Shown: positions 29,268 to 38,628 of the stretch, in pieces
How positions within the stretch are numbered: position 1 is the stretch's first letter
How the letters are laid out: the number at the start of each line of letters is the position of its first letter
DNA from: Salipiger abyssi
Lineage (GTDB): Bacteria > Pseudomonadota > Alphaproteobacteria > Rhodobacterales > Rhodobacteraceae
Direction of reading: 5' to 3'
NCBI RefSeq assembly: GCF_001975705.1
Contig: NZ_CP015091.1
Location: 62,001-126,000 of the forward strand
DNA: 64,000 nucleotides
Program-made: the position numbers and the translations under genes
The notes under the pieces: generated by a model
What the model was told of the DNA's origin: nothing
Seen by the model: only the letters and a program-made list of their open reading frames with translations
Database searches by the model: none

Positions 29268-29836
29268 GTGTCGTCCTCCTGTGCTGGCAATGCCTGCCGG
29301 GGTGAAGGTCCGGAATCGCCGTCCCGTCTTGACGCGGGAGCGAGCGGGATGTGGGGCGCTGGCCGGCTCTCCCGCCTGCATCGGCAGGCTGTGACCGGGA
29401 GTGCCGGGCGATTCCCACGCTCGCCTTTTGCTTTTTTGCGCTGACCTGAACCCGGACCGGAGACAGGCAAAATGTCGATCACCGGGTTATTCAGGGAAGC
29501 GTAACCACGCGGCAGAACGGGTGCGACAGGCGTGCGGTAGCATCGCGACGAAACCGCCGCCGTTCAGGCCCATCCGGCGGCGAGGGTGCTCAACCTAACC
29601 GGGTTCGCGCCAGGGGCAGGGTGCGACTCGGGCTTTGTGTTCAGGGCCGCGATTCGCTCTTTCAGGCGGCATCTTCCGGGCCGGAACGGCGCGGCGTGAG
29701 GCGCCGGGGCGCTGCGGAAAAAACGTGGCGGAATGCCGTGGCGCATATCTCCACCCAACCTGTCGCAAAGCTTCACGCATCGCGCCGCGCGGATCGCTAC
29801 GCAATTCCGAATACCTTCCCAGCCCGGGGTGCCATC
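29268..29836. promoter_or_regulatory. 569-bp divergent control region between BCCT transporter and soxB
   Basis: No supported gene. The region contains the exact 14-mer AGAACGGGTGCGAC (29514-29527) that also occurs upstream of etfB, plus a T-rich stretch near 29427-29437. Its unusual length for this compact genome suggests several regulatory sites or an extended soxB leader. I found no recognisable riboswitch. Confidence 0.45.
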
Positions 29837-31090
29837 ATGACGCGTTTCAACGCCTTCAACCTTCTCAAGAACGCCCTTTCGGGGCATAAAAACTGGACCG
29901 AGCAATGGCCCGACAGCCAGCCCAAGGCCGAGTACGATGTGATCATCGTCGGCGCCGGTGGCCACGGGCTGGGTGCGGCCTATTACCTGGCCACGCAGCA
30001 TGGCATCACCAATATCGCGGTGATCGACAAGGGCTGGCTCGGCGGCGGCAACACCGGTCGGAACACCACGATCATCCGCTCGAACTATCTCTATGACGAG
30101 AGCGCGCGGCTCTTCGACCACGCGGTCGATCTGTGGGAAGGCCTCAGCCAGGAGCTGAACTATAACGTCATGTATTCGCGCCGCGGCTGCCTGATGCTCG
30201 CGCATAACGTGCATGACGTGCAGAGCTTCAAACGCCACATCCACGCCAACCGCCTGAACGGTGTGGACAACCGCTGGCTGACGCCGGAGGAGTGCAAGGA
30301 GTACTGCCCGCCGGTCAATATCTCGCCGAACGCCCGCTACCCGGTGATGGGCGGCGCGCTTCAGGAGCGGGCCGGCACCGCGCGCCACGATGCGGTGGCC
30401 TGGGGCTATGCTCGCGGCGCGGCAATGCGCGGCGTCGACATCATCCAGAACTGCCCGGTGACGGCGATCCGCCGCAATGCCGACGGCTCTGTCGCGGGTG
30501 TCGAGACCGGCAAGGGCTTCATCAAGGCCAAGAAGGTCGCGGTCTCCGCCGCCGGCCACACCTCGGTGGTGATGGACACCGCCGGCGTGCGCCTGCCGCT
30601 GGAAAGCTATCCGCTCCAGGCGTTGGTGAGCGAGCCGGTCAAGCCGATCTTCCCCTGCGTGGTGATGTCGAACGCGGTGCACGCCTATTGCAGCCAGTCC
30701 GACAAGGGCGAGCTGGTGATCGGCTCGGGCACCGACCAGTACACCAGCTACAGCCAGCGCGGCGGCCTGCCGCTGATCGAGCACACCGTGGCGGCGATCT
30801 CCGAGGTGTTCCCGATCTTCAACCGCATGCGCATGCTGCGCAAATGGGGCGGCATCGTCGACGTCACTCCGGACCGCTCGGCGATCATCTCCAAGACCCC
30901 GGTCTCGGGGCTCTACGTCAACTGCGGCTGGGGCACCGGCGGCTTCAAGGCGACCCCGGGCGCGGCGCATACCTTTGCCTGGACCATCGCCAAGGACGAG
31001 CCGCACCCGATCAACGCGCCCTTCACCATGGAACGCTTCCGCACCGGCCGTCTGATCGACGAAGCCGCCGCGGCGGCCGTGGCCCACTGA
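29837..31090 (+). CDS. soxB: Sarcosine oxidase beta subunit
   Basis: A 417-aa FAD protein of heterotetrameric sarcosine oxidase. ATG 29837 was chosen because it starts MTRFNAFNLLKNALSGHKNW, the conserved SoxB N-terminus; the frame extends upstream without homology-like sequence. The dinucleotide fold is YDVIIVGAGGHGLGAAYYLA (residues about 33-52), followed by DKGWLGGGNTGRNTTIIRSNY, which covers the family's flavin-attachment neighbourhood. The C-terminus has DRSAIISKTPVSGLYVNCGWGTGGFKATP. The enzyme oxidises sarcosine to glycine with O2, giving H2O2 and, via SoxA, methylene-THF. It leads the soxBDAG-glyA-sdaA-purU cluster. Confidence 0.95.
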   Translation: MTRFNAFNLLKNALSGHKNWTEQWPDSQPKAEYDVIIVGAGGHGLGAAYYLATQHGITNIAVIDKGWLGGGNTGRNTTIIRSNYLYDESARLFDHAVDLWEGLSQELNYNVMYSRRGCLMLAHNVHDVQSFKRHIHANRLNGVDNRWLTPEECKEYCPPVNISPNARYPVMGGALQERAGTARHDAVAWGYARGAAMRGVDIIQNCPVTAIRRNADGSVAGVETGKGFIKAKKVAVSAAGHTSVVMDTAGVRLPLESYPLQALVSEPVKPIFPCVVMSNAVHAYCSQSDKGELVIGSGTDQYTSYSQRGGLPLIEHTVAAISEVFPIFNRMRMLRKWGGIVDVTPDRSAIISKTPVSGLYVNCGWGTGGFKATPGAAHTFAWTIAKDEPHPINAPFTMERFRTGRLIDEAAAAAVAH

Positions 31091-31106
31091 GACGAGGTTT
31101 CCAGAG

Positions 31107-31409
31107 ATGCTTCTGATCCATTGCCCCTATTGCAACGAAACCCTGCCCGAGGCCGAGTTCACCTATGCCGGCGAGGCGCATGTCGTCCGCCCCGAGCAGC
31201 CCTCGGGCCAGAGCGATGAACAGTGGGAGGAATTCCTGTTCATCCGCACCAATGTGAAGGGCCCGCATTACGAACGCTGGCGGCATTTCCACGGCTGCGG
31301 GCGCTTCTTCAATGCCGTGCGCGACACCGTGTCCGACAAGTTCCTGACCACCTATGAGGCGGACGCCCCGCGTCCCGATCTCTCCAGCCTGACGGAGCGC
31401 CAGAAATGA
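31107..31409 (+). CDS. soxD: Sarcosine oxidase delta subunit
   Basis: A 100-aa protein beginning MLLIHCPYCNETLPEAEF. Cys6 and Cys9, with later His (HFHGCG, residues 60-64) and Cys64, form the zinc site known in SoxD. The EEFLFIRTNVKGPHYERWRH segment is highly typical. The gene is 16 bp after soxB, and its stop overlaps the soxA start (ATGA). The delta subunit is structural in the heterotetrameric oxidase. Confidence 0.95.
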   Translation: MLLIHCPYCNETLPEAEFTYAGEAHVVRPEQPSGQSDEQWEEFLFIRTNVKGPHYERWRHFHGCGRFFNAVRDTVSDKFLTTYEADAPRPDLSSLTERQK

Positions 31410-34396
31410 GCCAGTACCGCGTTTCCGGCCGGGGCCGCGTCGACACTTCGCGCCCCGTGACCTTCACCTTTGACGGCAAAAGCTTCACCGGCGCGCAGGG
31501 CGACACGGTCGCCTCGGCGCTGCTGGCCAATGGCGTGCACCTGATGGGCCGGTCGTTCAAATACCACCGTCCGCGCGGCGCCGTCGCCGCTGGCAGCGAA
31601 GAGCCCAACGCGCTAATCGGCACCCGCCGCGGCCCGGGCCGGTTCGAGCCCAACACTCGCGCCACCGTGCAGGAGATCTGGAACGGTCTCGAGACCAATT
31701 CGCAGAACAAGTACCCGAGCCTCAAGTTCGACGTGGGCGCGGTGAACGATGCGGCCTACATGCTGTTCTCGGCGGGCTTCTACTACAAGACCTTCATGTG
31801 GCCGAAGAACTTCTGGCACAAGGTCTATGAGCCGTTCATCCGCGCCGCTGCCGGTCTGGGCGTGAGCCCCACCGAGGAGGATCCGGATCACTACGCCTCG
31901 CGCTATCTGCACTGCGATGTGCTGATCGTCGGCGCCGGCCCCACCGGCATCGCCGCTGCGCGTGCCGCTGCGGTGGACGGGCTCAAGGTCGTGCTGGTGG
32001 ACGAGAACGCCGAGGCCGGCGGCACGCTGCTGTCCGAGCCGCAGGCGCAGATCGACGGCCGCCCGGCATGGGACTGGCTGGCCGCCGAGCTCGAGGCTCT
32101 GAAGGCGGCGGGGGTCAAGATCATGACCCGCACCACCGCCATCGGCTACTACCACCAGAACATGATCGGCATGGTCGAGAAGCTGACCGATCACCTGCCC
32201 GAGCTGCCCGAAGACACCCCGCGCGAGCGGATGTGGCGGGTGCGTGCCCGTCAGGTCGTGCTGGCGCAGGGCGCACTGGAAAAGCCGCTGGTGTTCCACG
32301 GCAACGACCGCCCCGGTGTGATGCTGGCGGGCTCGGCGCAGACCTTCCTGAACCGCTATGGCGTTCTGGTCGGCAAGCGTCCGGTGATTGTCACCTCGCA
32401 CGATTCCGCCTGGTTCGCGGCCTTCGATCTTCAGGATGCCGGCGCGCAGGTGCAGGCCATCGTGGATCTGCGCGAAGGCGTGCATGAGGCGCTTCTGTCG
32501 GAGGCCCGCGCACGCGGCATCACCGTGAAGCTGTCGCACACCGCCACCGCCACCTCCGGCCGCCTGCGCGTTTCCTCGCTGCGGGTGAACCCGGTCAGCG
32601 GCGGCAGCGTCGGCGCGGGCGAAGAGATCCGCTGCGACGCGGTGCTGATGTCGGGCGGCTGGACGCCCTCGCTGCATCTCTTCTCGCACACCAAGGGCTC
32701 GCTCGCCTGGGACGACGACCGCACCACCTTCCTGCCGAAGGACACCCCCGAGGACTGCCTGATCGCCGGCGCGAGCCGCGGTCTCTGGGGCGTCGAGGCG
32801 GTGCTGAAGGACGGCGCCGAGAAGGGCCGGGAAGTCGCCGAACTGCTGGGCAAGACCCCGGCGCAGGTGGCCTATTCGGTGGCGGCTGACCGCACCGGCA
32901 CCGGCGTGTCGATGAAGGAACTGCCGACCGACCGCAGCCCCGGCAAGGCCAAGGCCTTTGTCGACTATCAGAACGACGTGACCGCCAAGGACCTGCGTCT
33001 CGCCGTGCGCGAGGGCATGCGCTCCATCGAGCACGTCAAGCGCTACACCACCAACGGCATGGCGACCGATCAGGGCAAGATGTCCAACATCAACGGTCTG
33101 AACATCGCCGCCGACGCGCTTGGCAAGAAGCAGCCGCAGGTGGGTCTCACCACCTTCCGGCCGCCCTACACGCCGACCTCCTTCGGGGCCTTCGCGGGCT
33201 ATCACCGGGGTGATCACTTCGAGGTCACCCGTAAGACCCAGATCGACCCTTGGGCCGAAGAGAACGGCGCGGTGTTCGAGCCGGTCAGCCAGTGGCGCCG
33301 GGCGTGGTACTTCCCGAAAACGGGCGAGGACATGGATGCCGCCGTGGCGCGCGAATGTGCCGCGACCCGCAAGTCGGTGGGCATCTTCGACGCCTCCACG
33401 CTGGGCAAGATCGAGGTGGTCGGTCCCGACGCGGTCGAGTTCATGAACCGCATGTACACCAACCCCTGGACCAAGCTGGGCGTGGGCCGCTGCCGCTACG
33501 GCCTGCTGCTGGGCGATGACGGCTATATCCGCGACGACGGCGTGATCGGTCGTCTGGGTCAGGACAAGTTCCACGTCACCACCACCACCGGCGGCGCGGC
33601 ACGGGTCATGAACATGATGGAGGATTACCTCCAGACCGAATGGCCCGATCTCAACGTCTGGCTGACCTCGACCACCGAGCAATGGTCGACCATCGCCCTG
33701 AACGGCCCCAACGCCGCCAAGCTTCTGGCGCCGCTGGTCGAGGGTGTGGAGCTGACCGAAGAGACCTTCCCGCACATGTCCTGCGTGGAATGCACCGTGG
33801 CGGGCATGCCCGCCCGGCTCTTCCGGGTGAGCTTTACCGGCGAGATCGGCTTCGAGGTCAACGTCCCGGCGCCCATGGGTCGCCAGCTCTGGGAAACCCT
33901 GTGGGAGGCGGGCCAGCAATACGGCATCACCGCCTACGGCACCGAGACGATGCACGTTCTGCGGGCCGAGAAGGGCTATATCATCGTCGGTCAGGACACT
34001 GACGGCACGGTGACGCCCTATGACGCCGGCATGGGCTGGGCCGTGGGCAAGAAGAAGCCCGATTTCGTCGGCATGCGCGGCCTCGCGCGGCCCGATCTTC
34101 AGGCCAAGGACCGCAAGCAGCTCGTCGGTCTCCTGACCGAGGACCAGAGCAAACTGGAAGAGGGTGCGCAGATCGTCTTCGATCCCAAGCAGCCGGTTCC
34201 GATGACCATGGTGGGGCATGTGACCTCGTCCTACGATACCGGCACCACCGGGCGCCCCATCGCGCTCGCGCTGGTCGAGGGCGGGCACGAGAAACTGGGC
34301 GAGACCGTCTATATCCCGATGCCCGACCGCACCATCGCCGCCAAGATCACCTCGACGATCTTCGTCGATCCCGAAAACGCCCGTCTGAAGATCTGA
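31406..34396 (+). CDS. soxA: Sarcosine oxidase alpha subunit
   Basis: A 996-aa protein of the normal length for SoxA. The N-terminal ferredoxin-like fold (RPVTFTFDGKSFTGAQGDT; residues about 10-100) lacks Fe-S cysteines, as is usual in this family. A FAD/NAD-binding oxidoreductase domain follows (DVLIVGAGPTGIAAARAAA at about residue 171, and a GWTPSLHLFSH segment). The C-terminal GcvT-like THF domain begins near residue 600 (ATRKSVGIFDASTLGKIEVVG; YGTETMHVLRAEKGYIIVGQDTDG). It holds noncovalent NAD+ and binds tetrahydrofolate to accept the methyl carbon released from sarcosine. Translation is coupled to soxD. Confidence 0.95.
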   Translation: MSQYRVSGRGRVDTSRPVTFTFDGKSFTGAQGDTVASALLANGVHLMGRSFKYHRPRGAVAAGSEEPNALIGTRRGPGRFEPNTRATVQEIWNGLETNSQNKYPSLKFDVGAVNDAAYMLFSAGFYYKTFMWPKNFWHKVYEPFIRAAAGLGVSPTEEDPDHYASRYLHCDVLIVGAGPTGIAAARAAAVDGLKVVLVDENAEAGGTLLSEPQAQIDGRPAWDWLAAELEALKAAGVKIMTRTTAIGYYHQNMIGMVEKLTDHLPELPEDTPRERMWRVRARQVVLAQGALEKPLVFHGNDRPGVMLAGSAQTFLNRYGVLVGKRPVIVTSHDSAWFAAFDLQDAGAQVQAIVDLREGVHEALLSEARARGITVKLSHTATATSGRLRVSSLRVNPVSGGSVGAGEEIRCDAVLMSGGWTPSLHLFSHTKGSLAWDDDRTTFLPKDTPEDCLIAGASRGLWGVEAVLKDGAEKGREVAELLGKTPAQVAYSVAADRTGTGVSMKELPTDRSPGKAKAFVDYQNDVTAKDLRLAVREGMRSIEHVKRYTTNGMATDQGKMSNINGLNIAADALGKKQPQVGLTTFRPPYTPTSFGAFAGYHRGDHFEVTRKTQIDPWAEENGAVFEPVSQWRRAWYFPKTGEDMDAAVARECAATRKSVGIFDASTLGKIEVVGPDAVEFMNRMYTNPWTKLGVGRCRYGLLLGDDGYIRDDGVIGRLGQDKFHVTTTTGGAARVMNMMEDYLQTEWPDLNVWLTSTTEQWSTIALNGPNAAKLLAPLVEGVELTEETFPHMSCVECTVAGMPARLFRVSFTGEIGFEVNVPAPMGRQLWETLWEAGQQYGITAYGTETMHVLRAEKGYIIVGQDTDGTVTPYDAGMGWAVGKKKPDFVGMRGLARPDLQAKDRKQLVGLLTEDQSKLEEGAQIVFDPKQPVPMTMVGHVTSSYDTGTTGRPIALALVEGGHEKLGETVYIPMPDRTIAAKITSTIFVDPENARLKI

Positions 34397-34406
34397 GGAG
34401 CCTGTC

Positions 34407-34961
34407 ATGAACGCACCTGTATCCTCCTTCACCTCCGGCGCGCTGGTCGAGACCAGCGCCGCCCGGATCAGCAAGGCCCCCGCCATCGGCCGCCTGTCGC
34501 TGCGTGCCCGTGGCGATCTGGCGCCCTTCGGTGCGGCGCTCGGGGTGGGGCTGCCGCTCTCCATCGGTCAGCGCGCCTCGGTGGACGGGACGGAGATCCT
34601 CCGGCTCGGCCCCGACGAATGGACGCTGACCACGCCGGTGCCGCGCGCGGCCCAGATCGAGGCGGCCTTTGCCGAGATCTACGAGGCACATCCTCATAGC
34701 CTGGTTGACATCTCTGGCCGTGAGGTCACTTTCGAGATCGAAGGCGCGCAGGCCGCAGAGCTGCTGACGCTGGGCTGCCCGCGCGACATCGAGACGATCC
34801 TGCCCGGCCAGGGCCGCCGCACGGTGTTCGACGGGGTGACCGTCGTGCTCTGGCGCGATGCCGAGGACCGTTTCCGCATGGATGTGTGGCAAAGCTTTGC
34901 ACCGCATGTCCTGGCGCTGCTCGACACCGGCTGCCGCGAACTCGCGGCACAGTCCCACTGA
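34407..34961 (+). CDS. soxG: Sarcosine oxidase gamma subunit
   Basis: A 184-aa protein of the SoxG/GcvT-like small-subunit family, 10 bp after soxA with a GAGGAG ribosome-binding site. Conserved segments are LRLGPDEWTL (residues about 68-77), HSLVDISGREVTFEIEGAQAAELLTLGCPRDI, and VTVVLWRDAEDRFRMDVWQSFAPHVLALL. SoxG completes the alpha-beta-gamma-delta tetramer. The gene order soxB-D-A-G is the standard order. Confidence 0.93.
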   Translation: MNAPVSSFTSGALVETSAARISKAPAIGRLSLRARGDLAPFGAALGVGLPLSIGQRASVDGTEILRLGPDEWTLTTPVPRAAQIEAAFAEIYEAHPHSLVDISGREVTFEIEGAQAAELLTLGCPRDIETILPGQGRRTVFDGVTVVLWRDAEDRFRMDVWQSFAPHVLALLDTGCRELAAQSH

Positions 34962-34982
34962 CCTTTTCTCAGGATCGCATCC

Positions 34983-36257
34983 ATGTTCGACCATCTTCCC
35001 AAGACCCGTATCGGTGATGCCGAGATCGCCTCTGCCGTGGCCGAGGAGCTCGACCGCCAGCAGAGCCAGATCGAGCTGATCGCCTCTGAAAACATCGTCT
35101 CCGCCGATGTCATGGCGGCGCAGGGCTCTGTGCTCACCAACAAATATGCCGAAGGCTACCCGGGCAAGCGCTATTACGGCGGCTGCGAATTCGTCGACAA
35201 GGTCGAGACCGTGGCCATCGAACGGCTCAAGCAGCTCTTCGGCGCGGGCTTTGCCAACGTGCAGCCGCATTCCGGCGCGCAGGCCAACCAGGCGGTGTTC
35301 CTGGCGCTGCTGCAACCGGGCGACCGCATCATGGGCCTGAACCTCGCCCATGGCGGCCACCTCACCCACGGCTCGCCGGTCACCATGTCGGGCAAGTGGT
35401 TCGACGTCGTTTCCTACGAGGTCGATGCCGACAGCCACCTGATCGACATGGAAAAGGTGCGTGAAAAGGCGCTGGAGACCAAGCCCAAGCTGATCGTCGC
35501 GGGCGCCTCGGCCTATCCGCGCAAGATCGACTTCGAAGGCTTCCGCAAGATCGCGGACGAGGTCGGCGCCTACCTGATGGTGGACATGGCCCATTATGCC
35601 GGTCTCATTGCCGGCGGGCATTACCCGAACCCGGTGCCGCATGCCCATGTGGTGACCTCGACCACCCACAAGACGCTGCGCGGCCCGCGCGGCGGGGTGA
35701 TCCTGACCAATGACGAGGCGCTGGCGAAAAAGCTGAACTCGGCTGTCTTCCCGGGCAACCAGGGCGGACCGCTGATGCATGTGATCGCAGCCAAGGCCGT
35801 GGCCTTTGGCGAGGCGCTGCAACCCTCCTTCACCGAGTACGGCGCGCAGGTCATCGAGAACGCCCGGGCGCTGGCCGATGTGCTGCAGGTGGGCGGTCTG
35901 GGCATCGTTTCGGGCGGCACCGACTGCCACATGGTGCTGGTCGACCTGCAACCCAAGGGCGTCACCGGCAAGGTCGCCGAGATCGCGCTGGAGCGCGCGG
36001 GCCTGACCTGCAACAAGAACTCGATCCCCAACGATCCGCAGAAACCCTTCGTCACCTCGGGCATCCGCCTGGGCACCTCGGCGGGCACCACGCGCGGCTT
36101 CAAGGAGGCCGAGTTCGAGCTGATCGGCAGCCTGATCCTCAAGGTCATCGACGCGCTGTCGCTGAACCCCGAGGGCGACGCAGAGGTCGAAGCCGCCGTG
36201 CGCGAGGAAGTCCGCGCGCTCTGCGACAGCTTCCCCATCTACAGCGTCGAAGGCTGA
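34983..36257 (+). CDS. glyA: Serine hydroxymethyltransferase, copy 1
   Basis: A 424-aa PLP enzyme. SHMT motifs are [12 protein letters not shown] (residues 29-40), [27 protein letters not shown], and the PLP lysine block [16 protein letters not shown] with Lys230. Glycine from sarcosine plus methylene-THF from SoxA gives serine, so the gene directly consumes both sarcosine oxidase products. It is followed 3 bp later by sdaA, which removes the serine. A tract at 35233-35581 is almost identical (three mismatches in 349 bp) to the second copy at 60225-60573, while the flanks diverge strongly; this is evidence of recent gene conversion. Confidence 0.95.
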   Translation: MFDHLPKTRIGDAEIASAVAEELDRQQSQIELIASENIVSADVMAAQGSVLTNKYAEGYPGKRYYGGCEFVDKVETVAIERLKQLFGAGFANVQPHSGAQANQAVFLALLQPGDRIMGLNLAHGGHLTHGSPVTMSGKWFDVVSYEVDADSHLIDMEKVREKALETKPKLIVAGASAYPRKIDFEGFRKIADEVGAYLMVDMAHYAGLIAGGHYPNPVPHAHVVTSTTHKTLRGPRGGVILTNDEALAKKLNSAVFPGNQGGPLMHVIAAKAVAFGEALQPSFTEYGAQVIENARALADVLQVGGLGIVSGGTDCHMVLVDLQPKGVTGKVAEIALERAGLTCNKNSIPNDPQKPFVTSGIRLGTSAGTTRGFKEAEFELIGSLILKVIDALSLNPEGDAEVEAAVREEVRALCDSFPIYSVEG

Positions 36258-36260
36258 GCC

Positions 36261-37673
36261 ATGTTCCTCTCGGTCTTCGATGTCTTCAAGATCGGCATCG
36301 GCCCCTCGTCGTCGCATACGATGGGGCCGATGGTGGCCGCCGCGCGGTTCCTTGAGGATCTGCGCGGTGGGGCCGAGAAGATCCCCGGTGCGGGCAATCT
36401 GCACCGGCTGGCGGCGAGCCTTCACGGCTCGCTGGCCTGGACGGGCAAGGGCCACGCCACCGACCGGGCGGTGATCCTTGGCTTTTGCGGGCTGCTGCCC
36501 GAGACGCTCGATCCCGACCGCGCCGAAGAACTCGAGGCGCAGGTGCGGGCCGAGGGCATGGTGCATCCCGAGGGGCTGGCGCCGCTGGTCTTCGACACCG
36601 AGGCGGATCTGGTCTTCGATTTCGGGCCGCCGCTGCCGGGCCATGCCAATGGGATGGTGCTGAAGGCCTATGACGAGGCCGGCAACACCTATTACCAGCA
36701 GACCTATTATTCGGTGGGCGGCGGCTTTGTCCTCACCGAGGCGGAGCTCGCGGCGCAGAAAGCCGACGACCAGCACAGCCTGCACGACGAAAAGGCCGCG
36801 CAGCGCTTTCCCTATCCGTTCGGCACCGCCGCCGAGATGCTGGAGATGGGCGAGACATCCGGCCTGAGCGTCGCGCAGATGAAGCGCGCCAACGAGCGCG
36901 TGCTGCACGGCGCCGCGCTCGACGACAAGATCGACCGTATTCTCGACACGATGGACGAATGCGTCGCGCGCGGACTGGAGCAGGAGGGCATCCTGCCCGG
37001 CGGGCTCAAGGTGCGCCGCCGCGCCAAGGCGATCCACGACCAGCTTCAGGCGGAAAAGGGCATGAATCTCGCCCAGCCGCATCAGGCCAATGACTGGATG
37101 AGCGTCTATGCCATGGCGGTGAACGAGGAGAACGCCGCCGGGGGCCGCGTGGTGACCTCGCCCACCAACGGCGCTGCGGGTGTGGTGCCGGCTGTGATCC
37201 GCTATTACCGCGACCATTGCGTCGGCGCGACGCGCCAGGGCTGCCGCGACCTGCTGCTCACCGCCTCTGCCATCGGCGGGCTGATCAAGCACAACGCCTC
37301 GATCTCGGGCGCCGAAGCCGGCTGTCAGGCCGAGGTCGGCAGCGCCGCCGCCATGGCCGCCGCCGGGCTCTGCGCGGTGCTGGGCGGATCGAACAAGCAG
37401 ATCGAGAACGCCGCCGAGATCGCGCTCGAACACCATCTGGGCATGACCTGCGACCCCGCCGCCGGGCTGGTCCAGGTGCCCTGCATCGAGCGCAACGCGC
37501 TCGGCGCGATCAAGGCCGTCTCCGCCGCCGCGCTGTCGCTGCGTGGCGATGGCGAGCATTTCATGCCGCTCGACAACTGCATCCGCGTGATGCTCCAGAC
37601 CGGGCAGGACATGAGCGAGAAATACAAGGAAACCTCGACCGGCGGGATTGCCGTCAACCTGCCGGAATGCTGA
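36261..37673 (+). CDS. sdaA: L-serine ammonia-lyase (iron-sulfur type), copy 1
   Basis: A 470-aa single-chain L-serine dehydratase. The N-terminal beta domain starts [19 protein letters not shown]. The alpha domain near the C-terminus contains [25 protein letters not shown], the [23 protein letters not shown] segment and [20 protein letters not shown], whose cysteines ligate the catalytic [4Fe-4S] cluster. It converts serine to pyruvate and ammonia, draining the sarcosine-glycine-serine flux into central metabolism. Placement directly after glyA supports this role. A paralogue lies at 61244-62632. Confidence 0.94.
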   Translation: MFLSVFDVFKIGIGPSSSHTMGPMVAAARFLEDLRGGAEKIPGAGNLHRLAASLHGSLAWTGKGHATDRAVILGFCGLLPETLDPDRAEELEAQVRAEGMVHPEGLAPLVFDTEADLVFDFGPPLPGHANGMVLKAYDEAGNTYYQQTYYSVGGGFVLTEAELAAQKADDQHSLHDEKAAQRFPYPFGTAAEMLEMGETSGLSVAQMKRANERVLHGAALDDKIDRILDTMDECVARGLEQEGILPGGLKVRRRAKAIHDQLQAEKGMNLAQPHQANDWMSVYAMAVNEENAAGGRVVTSPTNGAAGVVPAVIRYYRDHCVGATRQGCRDLLLTASAIGGLIKHNASISGAEAGCQAEVGSAAAMAAAGLCAVLGGSNKQIENAAEIALEHHLGMTCDPAAGLVQVPCIERNALGAIKAVSAAALSLRGDGEHFMPLDNCIRVMLQTGQDMSEKYKETSTGGIAVNLPEC

Positions 37674-37695
37674 GTTCAAGAAAGGTCCAACAGAC

Positions 37696-38580
37696 ATGAC
37701 CAAGATCATCCTGACCGTCTCCTGCCCGGTGCGCCCGGGCATCGTGGCGGCGATCTCCGCTTATCTGGCGGAGCAGGGCTGCAACATCCACGACAGCTCG
37801 CAATTCTCCGACATCGCCAATGACCGCTTTTTCATGCGTCTCAGCTTTGTTTCGGAGCAGGGCCGCAGCCGCGAGGCGCTGCGCGACGGCTTCGCCGCCA
37901 CCGCCGCGAGCTTCGACATGGATTACGAATTCCACGACCCGTCGGAGAAGATGAAGGTCATCATCATGGTGAGCCGGTTCGGCCACTGCCTGAACGACCT
38001 GCTCTACCGCTGGCGCATCGGTGCGCTGCCGATCGACATCGTGGCGGTGATCTCGAACCATATGGATTATCAGAAAGTGGTGGTGAACCACGATCTGCCG
38101 TTCCACTGCATCAAGGTCACCAAAGCCAACAAGCCCGAGGCCGAAGCCGAGCAGATGCGCATCGTGCGCGAGACCGGCGCCGACCTGATCGTGCTGGCGC
38201 GCTACATGCAGATCCTCAGCGACGAGATGTGCAAGGAAATGTCGGGGCGGATCATCAACATCCACCACTCCTTCCTGCCGAGCTTCAAGGGTGCGAACCC
38301 CTACAAGCAGGCCTTCGAGCGCGGCGTGAAACTCATCGGCGCGACCTCGCATTACGTGACCGCCGATCTCGACGAAGGTCCGATCATCGAGCAGGACACG
38401 GTGCGCGTGACCCATGCGCAAAGCTCGGAGGATTACGTCTCGCTCGGTCGTGACGTGGAAAGCCAGGTGCTGGCCCGCGCCATCCATGCGCATATCCACC
38501 GCCGGGTGTTCCAGAGCGGTGACAAGACCGTGGTCTTCCCCGCGAGCCCCGGCGAATACGCCTCGGAGCGTATGGGCTAA
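37696..38580 (+). CDS. purU: Formyltetrahydrofolate deformylase, copy 1
   Basis: A 294-aa enzyme with ATG 37696 and an AAAGG ribosome-binding site. The N-terminal ACT-like regulatory domain covers residues about 3-80. The hydrolase domain has SRFGHCLNDLLYRW, VISNHMDYQ, FHCIKVT and the catalytic NIHHSFLP (Asn188, His190), with Asp226 in DLDEGPIIEQD. It hydrolyses 10-formyl-THF to formate and THF. Here it regenerates free THF when three methyl groups per betaine overload the folate pool. It ends the sox-glyA-sdaA-purU cluster. Formate dehydrogenase is not encoded in this window. A second copy is at 54100-54990. Confidence 0.95.
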   Translation: MTKIILTVSCPVRPGIVAAISAYLAEQGCNIHDSSQFSDIANDRFFMRLSFVSEQGRSREALRDGFAATAASFDMDYEFHDPSEKMKVIIMVSRFGHCLNDLLYRWRIGALPIDIVAVISNHMDYQKVVVNHDLPFHCIKVTKANKPEAEAEQMRIVRETGADLIVLARYMQILSDEMCKEMSGRIINIHHSFLPSFKGANPYKQAFERGVKLIGATSHYVTADLDEGPIIEQDTVRVTHAQSSEDYVSLGRDVESQVLARAIHAHIHRRVFQSGDKTVVFPASPGEYASERMG

Positions 38581-38600
38581 ACCTGCAACGATCCTAGAGT

Positions 38601-38624
38601 CCGCGCGGCGCCCATGCCGCGCGG
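38601..38624. terminator. GC hairpin between convergent purU and emrB genes
   Basis: CCGCGCGGC (38601-38609) / GCCGCGCGG (38616-38624), loop GCCCAT. It lies in the 48-bp gap between convergent stop codons and lacks a T-run. Confidence 0.55.
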
Positions 38625-38628
38625 GCCG

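Noticed and set aside
34347..37742. A 1131-codon open frame on the minus strand, opposite soxG, glyA and sdaA
   Set aside because: It is antisense to well-defined enzymes. High-GC codon usage leaves long stop-free shadow frames, and its translation is rich in His, Arg, Gly and Ala with no domain pattern. The same applies to the frames at 56908-60135 (-), 20423-23482 (+), 31613-34564 (-) and 17329-19659 (+).
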